From NCBI GenBank assembly GCA_035602155.1, contig DATNMW010000263.1, positions 1 through 39,615 on the forward strand: 39,615 bases of DNA, read 5' to 3'. Source of the DNA: Bog-159 sp035602155 (GTDB lineage: Bacteria > Acidobacteriota > Terriglobia > Bryobacterales > Bryobacteraceae). Positions within the stretch are counted from its first letter, which is position 1; each line of letters begins with the position of its first letter. Shown here in pieces: positions 24,431 to 32,046 of the stretch. The position numbers and the translations under genes were made by a program. The notes under the pieces are model-generated. The model did not search any database. It saw only the letters and a list, made by a program, of their open reading frames with translations, and was not told where the DNA came from.

Positions 24431-25315
24431 ATGCATCTTACTAAAATACATTACCGGGCCGGCGCGGCGGTCGCGCTGGTGTTTCTAGTTTGGCTGACAT
24501 TCTTCTCCGTGCGCGAAACCGAATTCGCGCTGATTACGCAGTTCGGCAAGCCTTTACGGACAGTTACCGACGCTGGTTTGCACGTCAAGTGGTTTTTCCA
24601 GAGCGCCACTTACTTCGACCGCAGGTTGCGCGTGTACGATCCGCGGCCGAGCGAGTTTTTGACGCGGGACAAGAAAAACCTGGTAATTGAAAGCTACGTG
24701 GCATGGCGCATTCGCGATCCCAAACATTTTGTGGAGACCGTGGGCGATCCGGTATCGGCGGAGATGCGGCTGCACGATATCGTCTGGTCCGGATTGTCGG
24801 CCGTGTTGGGCACACACGATCTGGATTCGATCGTGGCGCCGAATGCGGCTGGCGTGCAGGCGGAAACCTTTCTCGATCAACTGACCGCGGCCACGGGCAG
24901 TTCGGCTCTGTCGCAATATGGCATCGAGATCGTGGACGTGCGCATCAAGCGGCTGAACCTGCCGGAGCAGAACAAACAGAGCGTCTATGCGCGCATGCGC
25001 GCGGAGCGTGAACGCATCGCCCGGCAATACCGCGCGGAAGGCGAGGAGCAGGCGCTGGAGATTCGCGCGGATGCCGACCGGCAGCGCGACGAGATTCTGT
25101 CGGCGGCTTATAAAGAAGCGGAAAAGACGCGCGGCGAAGGCGATGCCGCATCAACTCGAATTTATAGCCAAGCTTACTCGCGCAATCCCAAGTTCTATAA
25201 GTTGGTTCGCACGCTGGAATCCTATAAGAAGATTTTGGACGACAAGACGACCGCAATCCTTAGCTCGGATTCGGAGCTGCTGAAAGTGCTCATGAAGGGC
25301 GAAGGCGCCCAATGA
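24431..25315 (+). CDS. HflC-like SPFH membrane protein
   Basis: A 294-residue SPFH protein anchored by one N-terminal helix (about residues 12-28). The domain opens with FFSVRETEFALITQFGKPLRTV and DAGLHVKWFFQ, as in HflC, the partner of HflK that encloses the FtsH protease in E. coli. RRLRVYDPRPSEFLTRDKKNLVIESYVAWRI is the core strand region. Residues 185-245 form a coiled coil rich in Arg, Glu and Ala. The C-terminus KFYKLVRTLESYKKIL is the family's conserved oligomerisation segment. It starts 21 nt after the ATPase-SPFH fusion and its stop overlaps the next ATG (ATGA). No ftsH is in the window, so a partner other than FtsH, here the ATPase, is plausible. Confidence 0.88.
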   Translation: MHLTKIHYRAGAAVALVFLVWLTFFSVRETEFALITQFGKPLRTVTDAGLHVKWFFQSATYFDRRLRVYDPRPSEFLTRDKKNLVIESYVAWRIRDPKHFVETVGDPVSAEMRLHDIVWSGLSAVLGTHDLDSIVAPNAAGVQAETFLDQLTAATGSSALSQYGIEIVDVRIKRLNLPEQNKQSVYARMRAERERIARQYRAEGEEQALEIRADADRQRDEILSAAYKEAEKTRGEGDAASTRIYSQAYSRNPKFYKLVRTLESYKKILDDKTTAILSSDSELLKVLMKGEGAQ

Positions 25316-26418
25316 GCACGACTCCAACGGTAGAGCACCATCGCCATAACGGGCACGGTCACGATCATCCGCACGATCACGGGCACGATCATAGCCATGG
25401 CCACAGCCATGATCACAGCCAGCCGCACGAGCACCCGAATCACGATCATCCACGTGAGACGCCGCACGAGAAACACGCCGGCGTGGCGCGGCCCTGGCGC
25501 AAGCAGTTGGCCATCGCCGCCGCGGTTCTGTGGCTACTCAGTGGAGTATACATTGTGTCCGCCGATCAGCAAGCCGTGGTGACCCGGTTCGGGCAGGTGG
25601 TCGAGCCGCGCGTTTTCCCCGGTATCCATATGTCGCTGCCCTGGCCGGTCGACCGCGTCACCAAGCTCAAGGTGCGGCAACTGCAGCGGCTCGTGGTGGG
25701 CGGCGATCTTCCGGATAGCGTGCTCGGCCGTACCCAGCCGCTGGCGTCGCAGTTCCTGACCGGAGACCAGAACATCATCAACCTGCGCGCTGTAGTGCAA
25801 TACTCCGTGGACATGCCGGCGGACTATTTGTTTCACACGCAGGATGTGGCGAAGAGCGTGGCCGCGGCAGTCGAGACCGAACTGGCGCGGCGGATCGGAC
25901 GGCGCACGGTGGACGCGGTGTTGACCACCGATAAGATCGCCATTCAGGAGGAGGCGCGGGCGGCCGCGCAGAAGCTGATCGACGCTTATGGCGCGGGCGT
26001 TCGCATCGCCAGCGTCAACATCGAGAGCATTGCGCCGCCGCCGGACGCAGCCGAAGCCTTTCGCGACGTGGCCAGCGCGCGCGCCGACGCGGCCCGCATC
26101 TACAACGAGGCGCTGGGATATGCAAACGACGAGATCCCCAAGGCGCGCGGCGAAGCGCAGCAGATGACCGAAGCGGCGGCGGCTTACAAAGAGACGAAAA
26201 TCGACGAAGCCAACGGAGATGCGGCGCGCTTCGATCTGGTATCGGACGAATATGCGCGCGCTTCGGCGGTGAACGGGCGGCGGCTCTACTTGGAGACGCT
26301 CGAACAGGTGCTGCCGAAGATCAAGAAGCTGATCGTGGACAAGAACGGGAACTTCGATCTCACCATCATCCGCAAGAGCGACGCGCCGGGCACGCCGGCA
26401 ACAAGGAGGAACCCATGA
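25312..26418 (+). CDS. HflK-like SPFH protein with His-rich N-terminus
   Basis: A 368-residue SPFH protein. Residues 9-55 hold 20 histidines in HxH and HDH patterns, a likely Zn, Ni or Co binding tail on the cytoplasmic side by HflK topology. One membrane helix (about 66-82) leads to YIVSADQQAVVTRFGQVVEPRVFPGIH and an HflK-type SPFH core (TGDQNIINLRAVVQYSV), a coiled coil (residues 245-305) and the conserved RRLYLETLEQVLPKIKK near the C-terminus. It resembles the SPFH part of the ATPase fusion, so the operon encodes two HflK-type subunits and one HflC-type. It overlaps both neighbours as ATGA, implying coupled translation. The His tail is unusual for HflK. Confidence 0.88.
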   Translation: MSTTPTVEHHRHNGHGHDHPHDHGHDHSHGHSHDHSQPHEHPNHDHPRETPHEKHAGVARPWRKQLAIAAAVLWLLSGVYIVSADQQAVVTRFGQVVEPRVFPGIHMSLPWPVDRVTKLKVRQLQRLVVGGDLPDSVLGRTQPLASQFLTGDQNIINLRAVVQYSVDMPADYLFHTQDVAKSVAAAVETELARRIGRRTVDAVLTTDKIAIQEEARAAAQKLIDAYGAGVRIASVNIESIAPPPDAAEAFRDVASARADAARIYNEALGYANDEIPKARGEAQQMTEAAAAYKETKIDEANGDAARFDLVSDEYARASAVNGRRLYLETLEQVLPKIKKLIVDKNGNFDLTIIRKSDAPGTPATRRNP

Positions 26419-26921
26419 CACGCGAGCGAAAGGCGCAGGTCGCCACGGTGGCTATCCTGATCGCAGCGCTGGCGCTGGTGGCCGGGAAGCGCGGCGGATG
26501 GCATGCCAGCGCGGCATCGCTCTCTAGCCTGGTGGCCGGGCGCGCGACTGCGGGGGTGAATCCGCAAGACACCGTTTATCGCATGATGGACGCCGCGCGC
26601 GACGGGGACGTGCGCACCTATCTGCGTTGTTACACGGGACAGATGGAGAGCACCCTGCGGCAGATCGTGGCGGAGAAGGGAGAGGCCGCGCTGGCCACGT
26701 ATATTCGGAACTTCAACGCATCGGTGAAAGGCGTGGCGATCCAGGAGCCGCAGTCCACCGCGGAGCGCGAAGTCCGGCTGCGCGTGGAGTTCGTGTATGC
26801 GGACCGCAACGAAGCGCAGATCTATTTTCTGGAGCAGGGCGGCGGGAGCTGGAAGATCGCCAGACAGGAGAATGCCGAAGGAGTCAAGACGCCGGTGCCC
26901 TACGGCACGACGGTGGAATGA
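26415..26921 (+). CDS. Small membrane-anchored NTF2-like protein
   Basis: A 168-residue protein with one N-terminal helix (residues 8-25) as anchor or signal. Residues 48-158 look like an NTF2/SnoaL-type fold of the DUF4878 kind: NPQDTVYRMMDAARDGDVRTYLRCY, a helical middle, then VRLRVEFVYADRNEAQIYFLEQGGGSWKIAR. Such domains are often binding or scaffolding parts of membrane complexes, and enzymatic activity is unlikely. The ATG overlaps the HflK-like stop (ATGA) and has a near-perfect AAGGAGGA ribosome site 5 nt upstream, so it is clearly part of this operon and may be an accessory subunit. Its 3' end overlaps the convergent gene by 22 nt. Confidence 0.75.
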   Translation: MTRERKAQVATVAILIAALALVAGKRGGWHASAASLSSLVAGRATAGVNPQDTVYRMMDAARDGDVRTYLRCYTGQMESTLRQIVAEKGEAALATYIRNFNASVKGVAIQEPQSTAEREVRLRVEFVYADRNEAQIYFLEQGGGSWKIARQENAEGVKTPVPYGTTVE

Positions 26922-27514
26922 GATTGCTTGGCAACGGCCGGCTGCAATTCCCAAGCGGCTCCGTCGAACGAGATATCGCCGGAAGTGAGATCCACCGTGG
27001 TTTGGAACCCCTTAGCCAACCCTGAAGCTGCGTGGTGCACGGTGCCGAGCACCGCGTGATAAAGCTCGTGGGCGACTACCCGGCCCAGCACGCGGCCCAG
27101 CGCCGCATCGCCCACGCGGCGGTCGGAGGCGTATTCGATTTCAGGCAGCACGCGGCGGACCGCATCGCAACGGACCTGACTGAAGGGGAGTACGCGGCCC
27201 GAGTCTACCGCGGTGGTGCCTAGAACCAGGGTCTCGCGCGTCCGAGGCAGGAATCCACGGCAGGCACATTCCCCGGTAAGTTTGACAACCACCAAACGCT
27301 CAAAGGGCTCGTTGCCCTGGTTCTCGGAAACCAGCCGCCAGGCGATTCGGATGCCCACCCGGCCAAGGAGGCGAGAGGCCTCTTTGCGCATAGCTTCCAT
27401 GGCGGGTTTGGAAGGGGACTCGTCGAAATCCAGGTAGACGCCGACCGGGGAGGCGGCGATCAGGGCCGGCGCGAACAGCGTGAGTAAACCAACCAGAACG
27501 GGGATCCGCAACAT
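26900..27514 (-). CDS. Secreted HExxH protein, putative metalloprotease
   Basis: A 204-residue exported protein from ATG 27514, which has GGAGG 8 nt upstream. In-frame codons extend to 27535 but without a ribosome site. The signal peptide is about residues 1-20 (LRIPVLVGLLTLFAPALIAAS). The middle holds paired cysteines (GECACRGF, then QVRCDAV). VAHELYHAVLGTVHH near residue 155 is an HExxH zinc motif with a third His seven residues after the second. The conserved ASGLAKG follows. The family is seen in acidobacteria but is not characterised to my knowledge. It faces the ATPase-SPFH operon tail to tail and is probably expressed separately. Confidence 0.65.
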   Translation of the reverse strand: MLRIPVLVGLLTLFAPALIAASPVGVYLDFDESPSKPAMEAMRKEASRLLGRVGIRIAWRLVSENQGNEPFERLVVVKLTGECACRGFLPRTRETLVLGTTAVDSGRVLPFSQVRCDAVRRVLPEIEYASDRRVGDAALGRVLGRVVAHELYHAVLGTVHHAASGLAKGFQTTVDLTSGDISFDGAAWELQPAVAKQSHSTVVP

Positions 27515-27594
27515 GGCCGCACCCTCCGCAAACAAGCAGATTGTAGCACGGAGGGGATGGCGAATCGGTTCAAAGCTGCAATGGATTGCACTTG

Positions 27595-28017
27595 TCAGGG
27601 CAGGAAGAGCTTCAGATATGTGAGGGGGAATCCAGAGCCGGCCTTGCGGGCTTCCAGGCTAGTTGGTTCGGAGAGCTCCGCGGTCTCCATCCGCAGATCT
27701 ACAGTTGCGGTGGCGCCCGGACTTAGGGATACGCCAGTGCGGGACAGCGGCTTGAAACCGGGCTTTACGGCTTCAATCCGATAGGTCCCTGCGGGCAAGG
27801 CCGCCAACTGGTAATAGCCCTGCGCATTGGATAGAACCTGGCGTTTCCATCCCGAGTCCACTTGTGTGGTCATTACGATGGCGGTCGCTACGGCAGTCCC
27901 GGCGGCGTCTGTGACACGGCCCGTCATGCGGGAATCCTGCCCTAATATGGGCAGTGCGAAGCAGAGGCAGAGGGGTACGGCAACCGGAAAGAGGCACCTG
28001 GAGAGGGCATGCTTCAT
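27595..28017 (-). pseudogene. Decapitated receptor N-terminus (carboxypeptidase-regulatory domain only)
   Basis: A 140-residue frame with a signal peptide (about residues 1-26, ending PILGQ) and one carboxypeptidase-regulatory-like domain: MTGRVTDAAGTAVA, VLSNAQGYYQLAALPAGTYRIE, KPGFKPLSRTGVSLSPGATATVDL. It is clearly homologous to the N-terminus of the receptor at 36473 (LPPGQYQI, VGFKPLTRTGIVL, STVDLQL). It stops after 140 residues, where a plug and a beta-barrel should follow, and nothing similar continues downstream. It keeps a near-consensus promoter, so it may still be expressed. It could be a standalone domain protein, but truncation is more likely in this decayed stretch. Confidence 0.6.
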
Positions 28018-28049
28018 GGCCACGAACACTGTTTTTATCTCGTCTATAG

Positions 28050-28078
28050 ATTTTATCTACTGATAGCCGGCTTGTCAA
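28050..28078 (-). promoter_or_regulatory. Consensus-like sigma70 promoter
   Basis: On the minus strand, a perfect TTGACA (28078-28073), a 17-nt spacer and TAAAAT (28055-28050). It drives the truncated receptor fragment. ATCTATAGAC, also found in the receptor promoter at 10470-10479, overlaps and follows the -10 box. Confidence 0.6.
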
Positions 28079-28089
28079 CTGGCAGGCGA

Positions 28090-29260
28090 ACCGCCCGAAG
28101 TATTGGACCTTGTGCGGGCTGGGGGCGTCGGGATGATCGAAGCTATAGACCATGCTGGCGCCTTCCAGCGGGATCTGCTGCACACCGTTCACCGAGCCGG
28201 GGTATTGAACGCCGGCCAGTTCATAGATTGTAGGCGCAATGTCCACAACGTGATGGAACTGGGAGCGGAGTCCGCCCGCGCCCCAGATGTGGCCGGGCCC
28301 ACGATCAGCGGATCGGGCGTGCCGCGCAGGTGCGAAGCCACCTCTTTGGCCCACTGGAAAGGCGTGTTGGTCGACCATCCCCAGGCGGTGGCGTAGTGGT
28401 TGGAAAACAGCTCGCTGCCGAGATCGTCGATATGTTCCAGGCGTTGTTCGATTGGTTGGGTCTTGTTGTCCACGGTGACGCCGTCGTGGCCCTCGAAACC
28501 GCCTTCGGCACTGCCGCCGTTATCGCCCACGATATAGAAGATTGCGGTATCTTCGAGGTGGCCTTCCGCGCGAATGGCCTGCAGCAGGCGGCCGACTTCG
28601 TAGTCCGTTTGCGCCAGAAAGGCGGCGTATACTTCCATCGGATGGGACAGCAGTTTCTTCTGCGAATCGTTCAGAGAATCCCAGGCGGGTATCTCCTTCG
28701 GCCGCGGAGTGAGTTCGGCATTGGCGGGGATCACGCCGATTTCCTTCTGACGGGCAAAGGTCTGCTTGCGGAGTTCATCCCAGCCCCGGTCGAAAGCGCC
28801 CTTCTGCTTCGCGACCACTCCTGCGGCACATGATGGGGAGAGTGGGTGGCGCCGGTGGCCAAGTAGAGGAAGAAGGGTTTCTGCGGCGTTACCGCGTCGT
28901 GCTGTTGCACCCACTGGATCGCGTTATTCACCAGGTCCGGAGTCAGGTGGTAGATTCCATTGTGTCCGGTGGCCGGTTCGACCGGTGTGGTGTTGCGATA
29001 CAGGACTGGCTCCCACTGGCTGACTGCGGCGCCCAGAAAACCGTAGAAGTATTCGAAGCCCAATCCGGTGGGCCAGCGGTCGAACGGCCCGGCCGGTTCA
29101 CTTCCCACACCCGTGTGTTGTGCCCCTTGCCGAATGCCGCAGCGCTGTAGCCGCTGAGTTTTAGAACTTCCGCGATGGAGGCGGCGCTCTTGGGCCAGAC
29201 GGAATTGTAACCGGGATATCCGGCGGCGGATACGGTAATCACGCCGAAGCCGACTTGTGA
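28090..29260 (-). pseudogene. Arylsulfatase pseudogene, truncated and frameshifted
   Basis: Four consecutive minus-strand pieces in changing frames together follow one arylsulfatase. First is VGFGVITVSAAGYPGYNSVW to AAFGKGHNTRVWE. Next, from about 29108, GPFDRWPTGLGFEYFYGFLG to ATGATHSPHHVPQEW. Then, from about 28850, FDRGWDELRKQTFARQK to YIVGDNGGSAEGG. Finally, from about 28270, FHHVVDIAPTIYELAGV to PHKVQYF. At least three frameshifts are needed. The N-terminal part with the C-x-P-x-R formylglycine site is missing, and the C-terminus is cut near 28090, where the promoter of the truncated receptor begins. It cannot make a working enzyme. An intact but different sulfatase-like gene lies at 13768. 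Confidence 0.8.
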
Positions 29261-29355
29261 TTGTACCTTAGTGTCGGCTTCGAGTATCGGGTCTCCGACT
29301 TCGGGCAGCCGCTCGCCGCCTCTCGGAATGGATAGTGTGCTCCTCAGCGACTGAC

Positions 29356-29526
29356 TGAACTTAACAGGACGGGCTAGAGCCGGCATCTCTGAGAAGGTGG
29401 GCATGGAGATCACTGGGCACCGGACGCGGAAAACCTTTGAGCGATATCACATCGTCAGCAATCGGGACATCCGCGAGGTCGACGGGCACACTCGCGGGCG
29501 CAGTAACGGGCATGCCAGCATCTAAA
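29356..29526 (+). pseudogene. Tyrosine recombinase (integrase) C-terminal remnant
   Basis: An open stretch of 56 codons after an in-frame stop. RAGISEKVGMEITGHRTRKT, then FERYHIVSNRDIREV, is the C-terminal catalytic end of a tyrosine recombinase. The His of TGHRT and the nucleophile Tyr of ERYHIV are both visible. The rest of the enzyme is missing upstream, where the sulfatase remnant begins. It ends 23 nt from the 3' end of the tRNA-Sec gene, the position expected for an element integrated at selC. Confidence 0.75.
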
Positions 29527-29548
29527 TTATTGAATTCATATCGGTTTA

Positions 29549-29643
29549 TGGCGGAAGCTAGTGGGAGTCGAACCCACCCACGATACTAAGTACCGCACGG
29601 CGGGTTTGAAGCCCGCGCCCAGCACCGGCCAAGATTAGCTTCC
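29549..29643 (-). tRNA. selC: tRNA-Sec(TCA), selenocysteine
   Basis: 95 nt on the minus strand. The 8-bp acceptor GGAAGCTA/TAGCTTCC is the hallmark of tRNA-Sec, with discriminator G and an encoded CCA. The anticodon stem GCGGG/CCCGC encloses CTTCAAA with anticodon TCA. The long variable arm CGGTAC-TTA-GTATCG and T-arm GTGGG TTCGACT CCCAC complete it. It reads UGA as selenocysteine with SelA, SelB and SelD, none of which is in this window. Confidence 0.93.
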
Positions 29644-29747
29644 GTCAACGATTGTACCGGGTTTGGCGACAGCGCCGATCGCGAATCGGCGCGCCGGATG
29701 CCATCCGGCCCCACGGGTTTGAACAATGGGCCACAATGGGAAGGATT

Positions 29748-30716
29748 ATGCGCAAACTGCTGCTCCCCTTCCTTCTGCTGCTTGGCCCGGCGTGCTGGGC
29801 GCAGGAACGCATCCCCATCATTCTCGATACCGACATCGGCGACGATATCGACGACGCCCTGGCGCTGGCGCTCGCGCTGCAATCGCCCGAGTTGGATGTG
29901 CGCGCGGTGACCACCGTCATCGACGATACGGAGACGCGCACGCGCCTGGCCTGGAAAGAGCTGGGCCTCTACGGCCGCCATGATATCCCGCTGGGCACGG
30001 GCGCCTCCGAGCCGCTCCTCGATCCGGTGCGGCCGCAGCGCGCGCGGCAGTTTGAAGCGCTGACGGAGGCGGACACGGTTCCCGACGCCGCGCATCGCCG
30101 CGCCGCGGGACTGATCATCGACACCCTGATGGCCTCGCCGCGGCCGATCACCCTGGTGCCCATCGGCCCGCTCACCAATATCGCGCTGGCGCTGAAGAGC
30201 GGCCCGAATATCCGGCCCAAGATTGCCCGCATCGTGCTGATGGGCGGCGCGTTCCACATGCTGTATCAGGAGTACAACATCTGGCGGGACCGCGTGGCGG
30301 CCGAGATCGTGTTCTCCTCCGGGGTGCCGATCACCGCCGTCGGCCTCGACGTGACCACGCGCTGCAAGCTGGAAGGCGCGGATCTGGCGCGTCTGCGGGC
30401 GGCCGGCAACCCCGCCTCGCGGTTCTTGGCGAAGCTCATCGACCTGTGGCAGGACGGGCATCCGAATCAGTTTCCGACGCTGCACGATCCGCTGGCGGTG
30501 GCCGCGGCGTTTCAGCCCAATCTGATCGAGACGCAGTTGGGCAGCGTGCAGGTGGAGACCGGCTGCTGCGTGGCGAATGGCTTGACTATGTTCAAGCCCG
30601 CCGAGCAACTGCCGCCGGGTACGAAGGCCACTACTCTGATTGCGCGCGATGTGAATGTGCGCGGTTTCCTGGATTTGTTTCTAGCGCGCGTGACGGCTGC
30701 CCCGCTCGGGCATTAA
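29748..30716 (+). CDS. Periplasmic inosine/uridine-preferring nucleoside hydrolase
   Basis: Hydrolyses the N-glycosidic bond of ribonucleosides, giving base and ribose. 322 residues from the ATG at 29748, with GGGAAGG just upstream. In-frame codons run back to 29652 but include the tRNA-Sec flank. Signal peptide about residues 1-18 (ending CWAQE), so probably a scavenging enzyme outside the cytoplasm. ILDTDIGDDIDDALALALA near residue 24 is the calcium-binding DxDxxxDD motif. VPIGPLTNIALAL and IVLMGGAF are conserved, and LHDPLAVAAAF near the end supplies the last calcium ligand and catalytic His region. It stands alone, divergent from selC. Confidence 0.88.
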   Translation: MRKLLLPFLLLLGPACWAQERIPIILDTDIGDDIDDALALALALQSPELDVRAVTTVIDDTETRTRLAWKELGLYGRHDIPLGTGASEPLLDPVRPQRARQFEALTEADTVPDAAHRRAAGLIIDTLMASPRPITLVPIGPLTNIALALKSGPNIRPKIARIVLMGGAFHMLYQEYNIWRDRVAAEIVFSSGVPITAVGLDVTTRCKLEGADLARLRAAGNPASRFLAKLIDLWQDGHPNQFPTLHDPLAVAAAFQPNLIETQLGSVQVETGCCVANGLTMFKPAEQLPPGTKATTLIARDVNVRGFLDLFLARVTAAPLGH

Positions 30717-30891
30717 GCACTTGCAGCGGCCCGCCTAGGGCGTGTTTTCCCCACCCGTTTATCCCGAATCGCCCGCGCGATCCGTCCTGTCGGGATGTCG
30801 TCGACCGTCGTGGTCGCGTCCGCGATTCGCGATTCCCGCGTCTTGCCGGCAATGTAGAATAGAGTGTCAATCGGCAAGGGCCGCCGCCAGA

Positions 30892-31398
30892 ATGAGTCTG
30901 CTCGAATTCTGCCAATGGCTGGGAACCACGCAAGGGAGCGTCGCGCTCCACGAATCGATATGGGCCTATCCGATTATCGAATCGGTTCATGTTTTGACCC
31001 TGTGCTTATTTTTGGGCCTGACGGTCATGCTGGACTTGCGGCTGCTTGGGGTGACCATGGTGCGCACCCCGGCTTCGGAAGTCTTCCAACGGCTGCTGCC
31101 GTGGACCATCGTGGGGTTCGCCGTGATGGTGGCGACCGGCGCGCTCCTCTTCTTCGCGATTCCCGTCAAGACCTACTTGAATATTTTCTTCCGCATCAAG
31201 GTCGCATTCCTGCTGCTTGCCGGCGTGAACGTCGCCGTTTTTCAGCGCACGATTTCGCGCAGCATGCAGCGGTGGGATACCGATCCGGTCCCGCCATTTC
31301 GAGCCCGGCTCGCGGCCGCCCTATCGCTCGTCCTGTGGGCGGGTATCGTGGTCGCCGGACGCATGATCGCCTACAACTGGTTCGAGAAGAATTCTTGA
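30892..31398 (+). CDS. DUF6644-like four-helix membrane protein
   Basis: A 168-residue inner-membrane protein with about four hydrophobic helices. It opens LLEFCQWLGTTQGSVALHES, with the family signature YPIIESVHVLTLCLFLGLTVMLDLRLLGV near residue 25 and the end SLVLWAGIVVAGRMIAY. A conserved His in the first helix (ESVHV) recalls haem or metal binding in other small membrane proteins, but no function is established. ATG 30892 is chosen because the family starts there. A related gene follows after 7 nt, and two more paralogues lie at 35212 and 35715 on the other strand. Confidence 0.65.
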   Translation: MSLLEFCQWLGTTQGSVALHESIWAYPIIESVHVLTLCLFLGLTVMLDLRLLGVTMVRTPASEVFQRLLPWTIVGFAVMVATGALLFFAIPVKTYLNIFFRIKVAFLLLAGVNVAVFQRTISRSMQRWDTDPVPPFRARLAAALSLVLWAGIVVAGRMIAYNWFEKNS

Positions 31399-31405
31399 GT
31401 TCGGT

Positions 31406-31882
31406 ATGTCTGTGCTCTCTTTTTTCACGTGGTGTGAAAGCACCTGGCTGGGCGACGCGATCCGCGACTCGCGCTGGCTCTTCCCCGCTATCGAGTCCGT
31501 CCACCTGCTGGGTCTCGCGGTCATCGGCGGAGCGGTATTGGTGATGAACCTGCGCCTGCTCGGTTTGGGCATCCGGCGCCAGCCCGTGGCGCAACTTTGG
31601 CGCGATACCCGGCCCTGGCTGGTGGGGAGCCTCGCGGTCATGCTGATCTCCGGAATGCTGCTGTTCACTTCCGAGGCGACCAAGCTCTACTATCACGGGG
31701 CGTTCTGGGTGAAAATGATCTCGTTACTCCTGGCAATGCTCTACACATTCACCGTGATGCGCAAGGTGGCGCTGGCGGATCCGGGCCGCGTCGGGCCAGT
31801 GTGGGGCAGAGCCGCAGCCCTGATTTCGATTCTTTTGTGGTCGACGGTCGGCGTTTGCGGAAGGTGGATCGGTTTCTCCTGA
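31406..31882 (+). CDS. DUF6644-like four-helix membrane protein
   Basis: A 158-residue paralogue of the preceding gene, starting 7 nt after its stop. It opens VLSFFTWCESTWLGDAIRDS, with the signature LFPAIESVHLLGLAVIGGAVLVMNLRLLGLGI. AFWVKMISLLLAML matches the third helix region of the family, and the end is LLWSTVGVCGRWIGF. It keeps the first-helix His. The two tandem genes probably form a heteromeric pair. Function unknown. Confidence 0.65.
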   Translation: MSVLSFFTWCESTWLGDAIRDSRWLFPAIESVHLLGLAVIGGAVLVMNLRLLGLGIRRQPVAQLWRDTRPWLVGSLAVMLISGMLLFTSEATKLYYHGAFWVKMISLLLAMLYTFTVMRKVALADPGRVGPVWGRAAALISILLWSTVGVCGRWIGFS

Positions 31883-32046
31883 CGTTAAATGCAAAGGCGA
31901 TTTCCCGAAAAGCCCAGCTCTTGTCGGTTCACGAAACTTCTGGGCGATCCCGGTGTCCACTATGTTGAGGACGCATAATGAGGGCGGCGGGCTTGACAGC
32001 CCCACTGTGGAACCGCGTGCCAGGGTCACCGCGAATGGGGGTGGCA

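Noticed and set aside
25336..25476. A tandem DNA repeat or CRISPR-like array in the CAC/GAT-rich start of the HflK-like gene.
   Set aside because: The periodicity comes from His-Asp and His-Gly codons. There are no regular repeats with unique spacers, and no CRISPR array was seen anywhere in the window.
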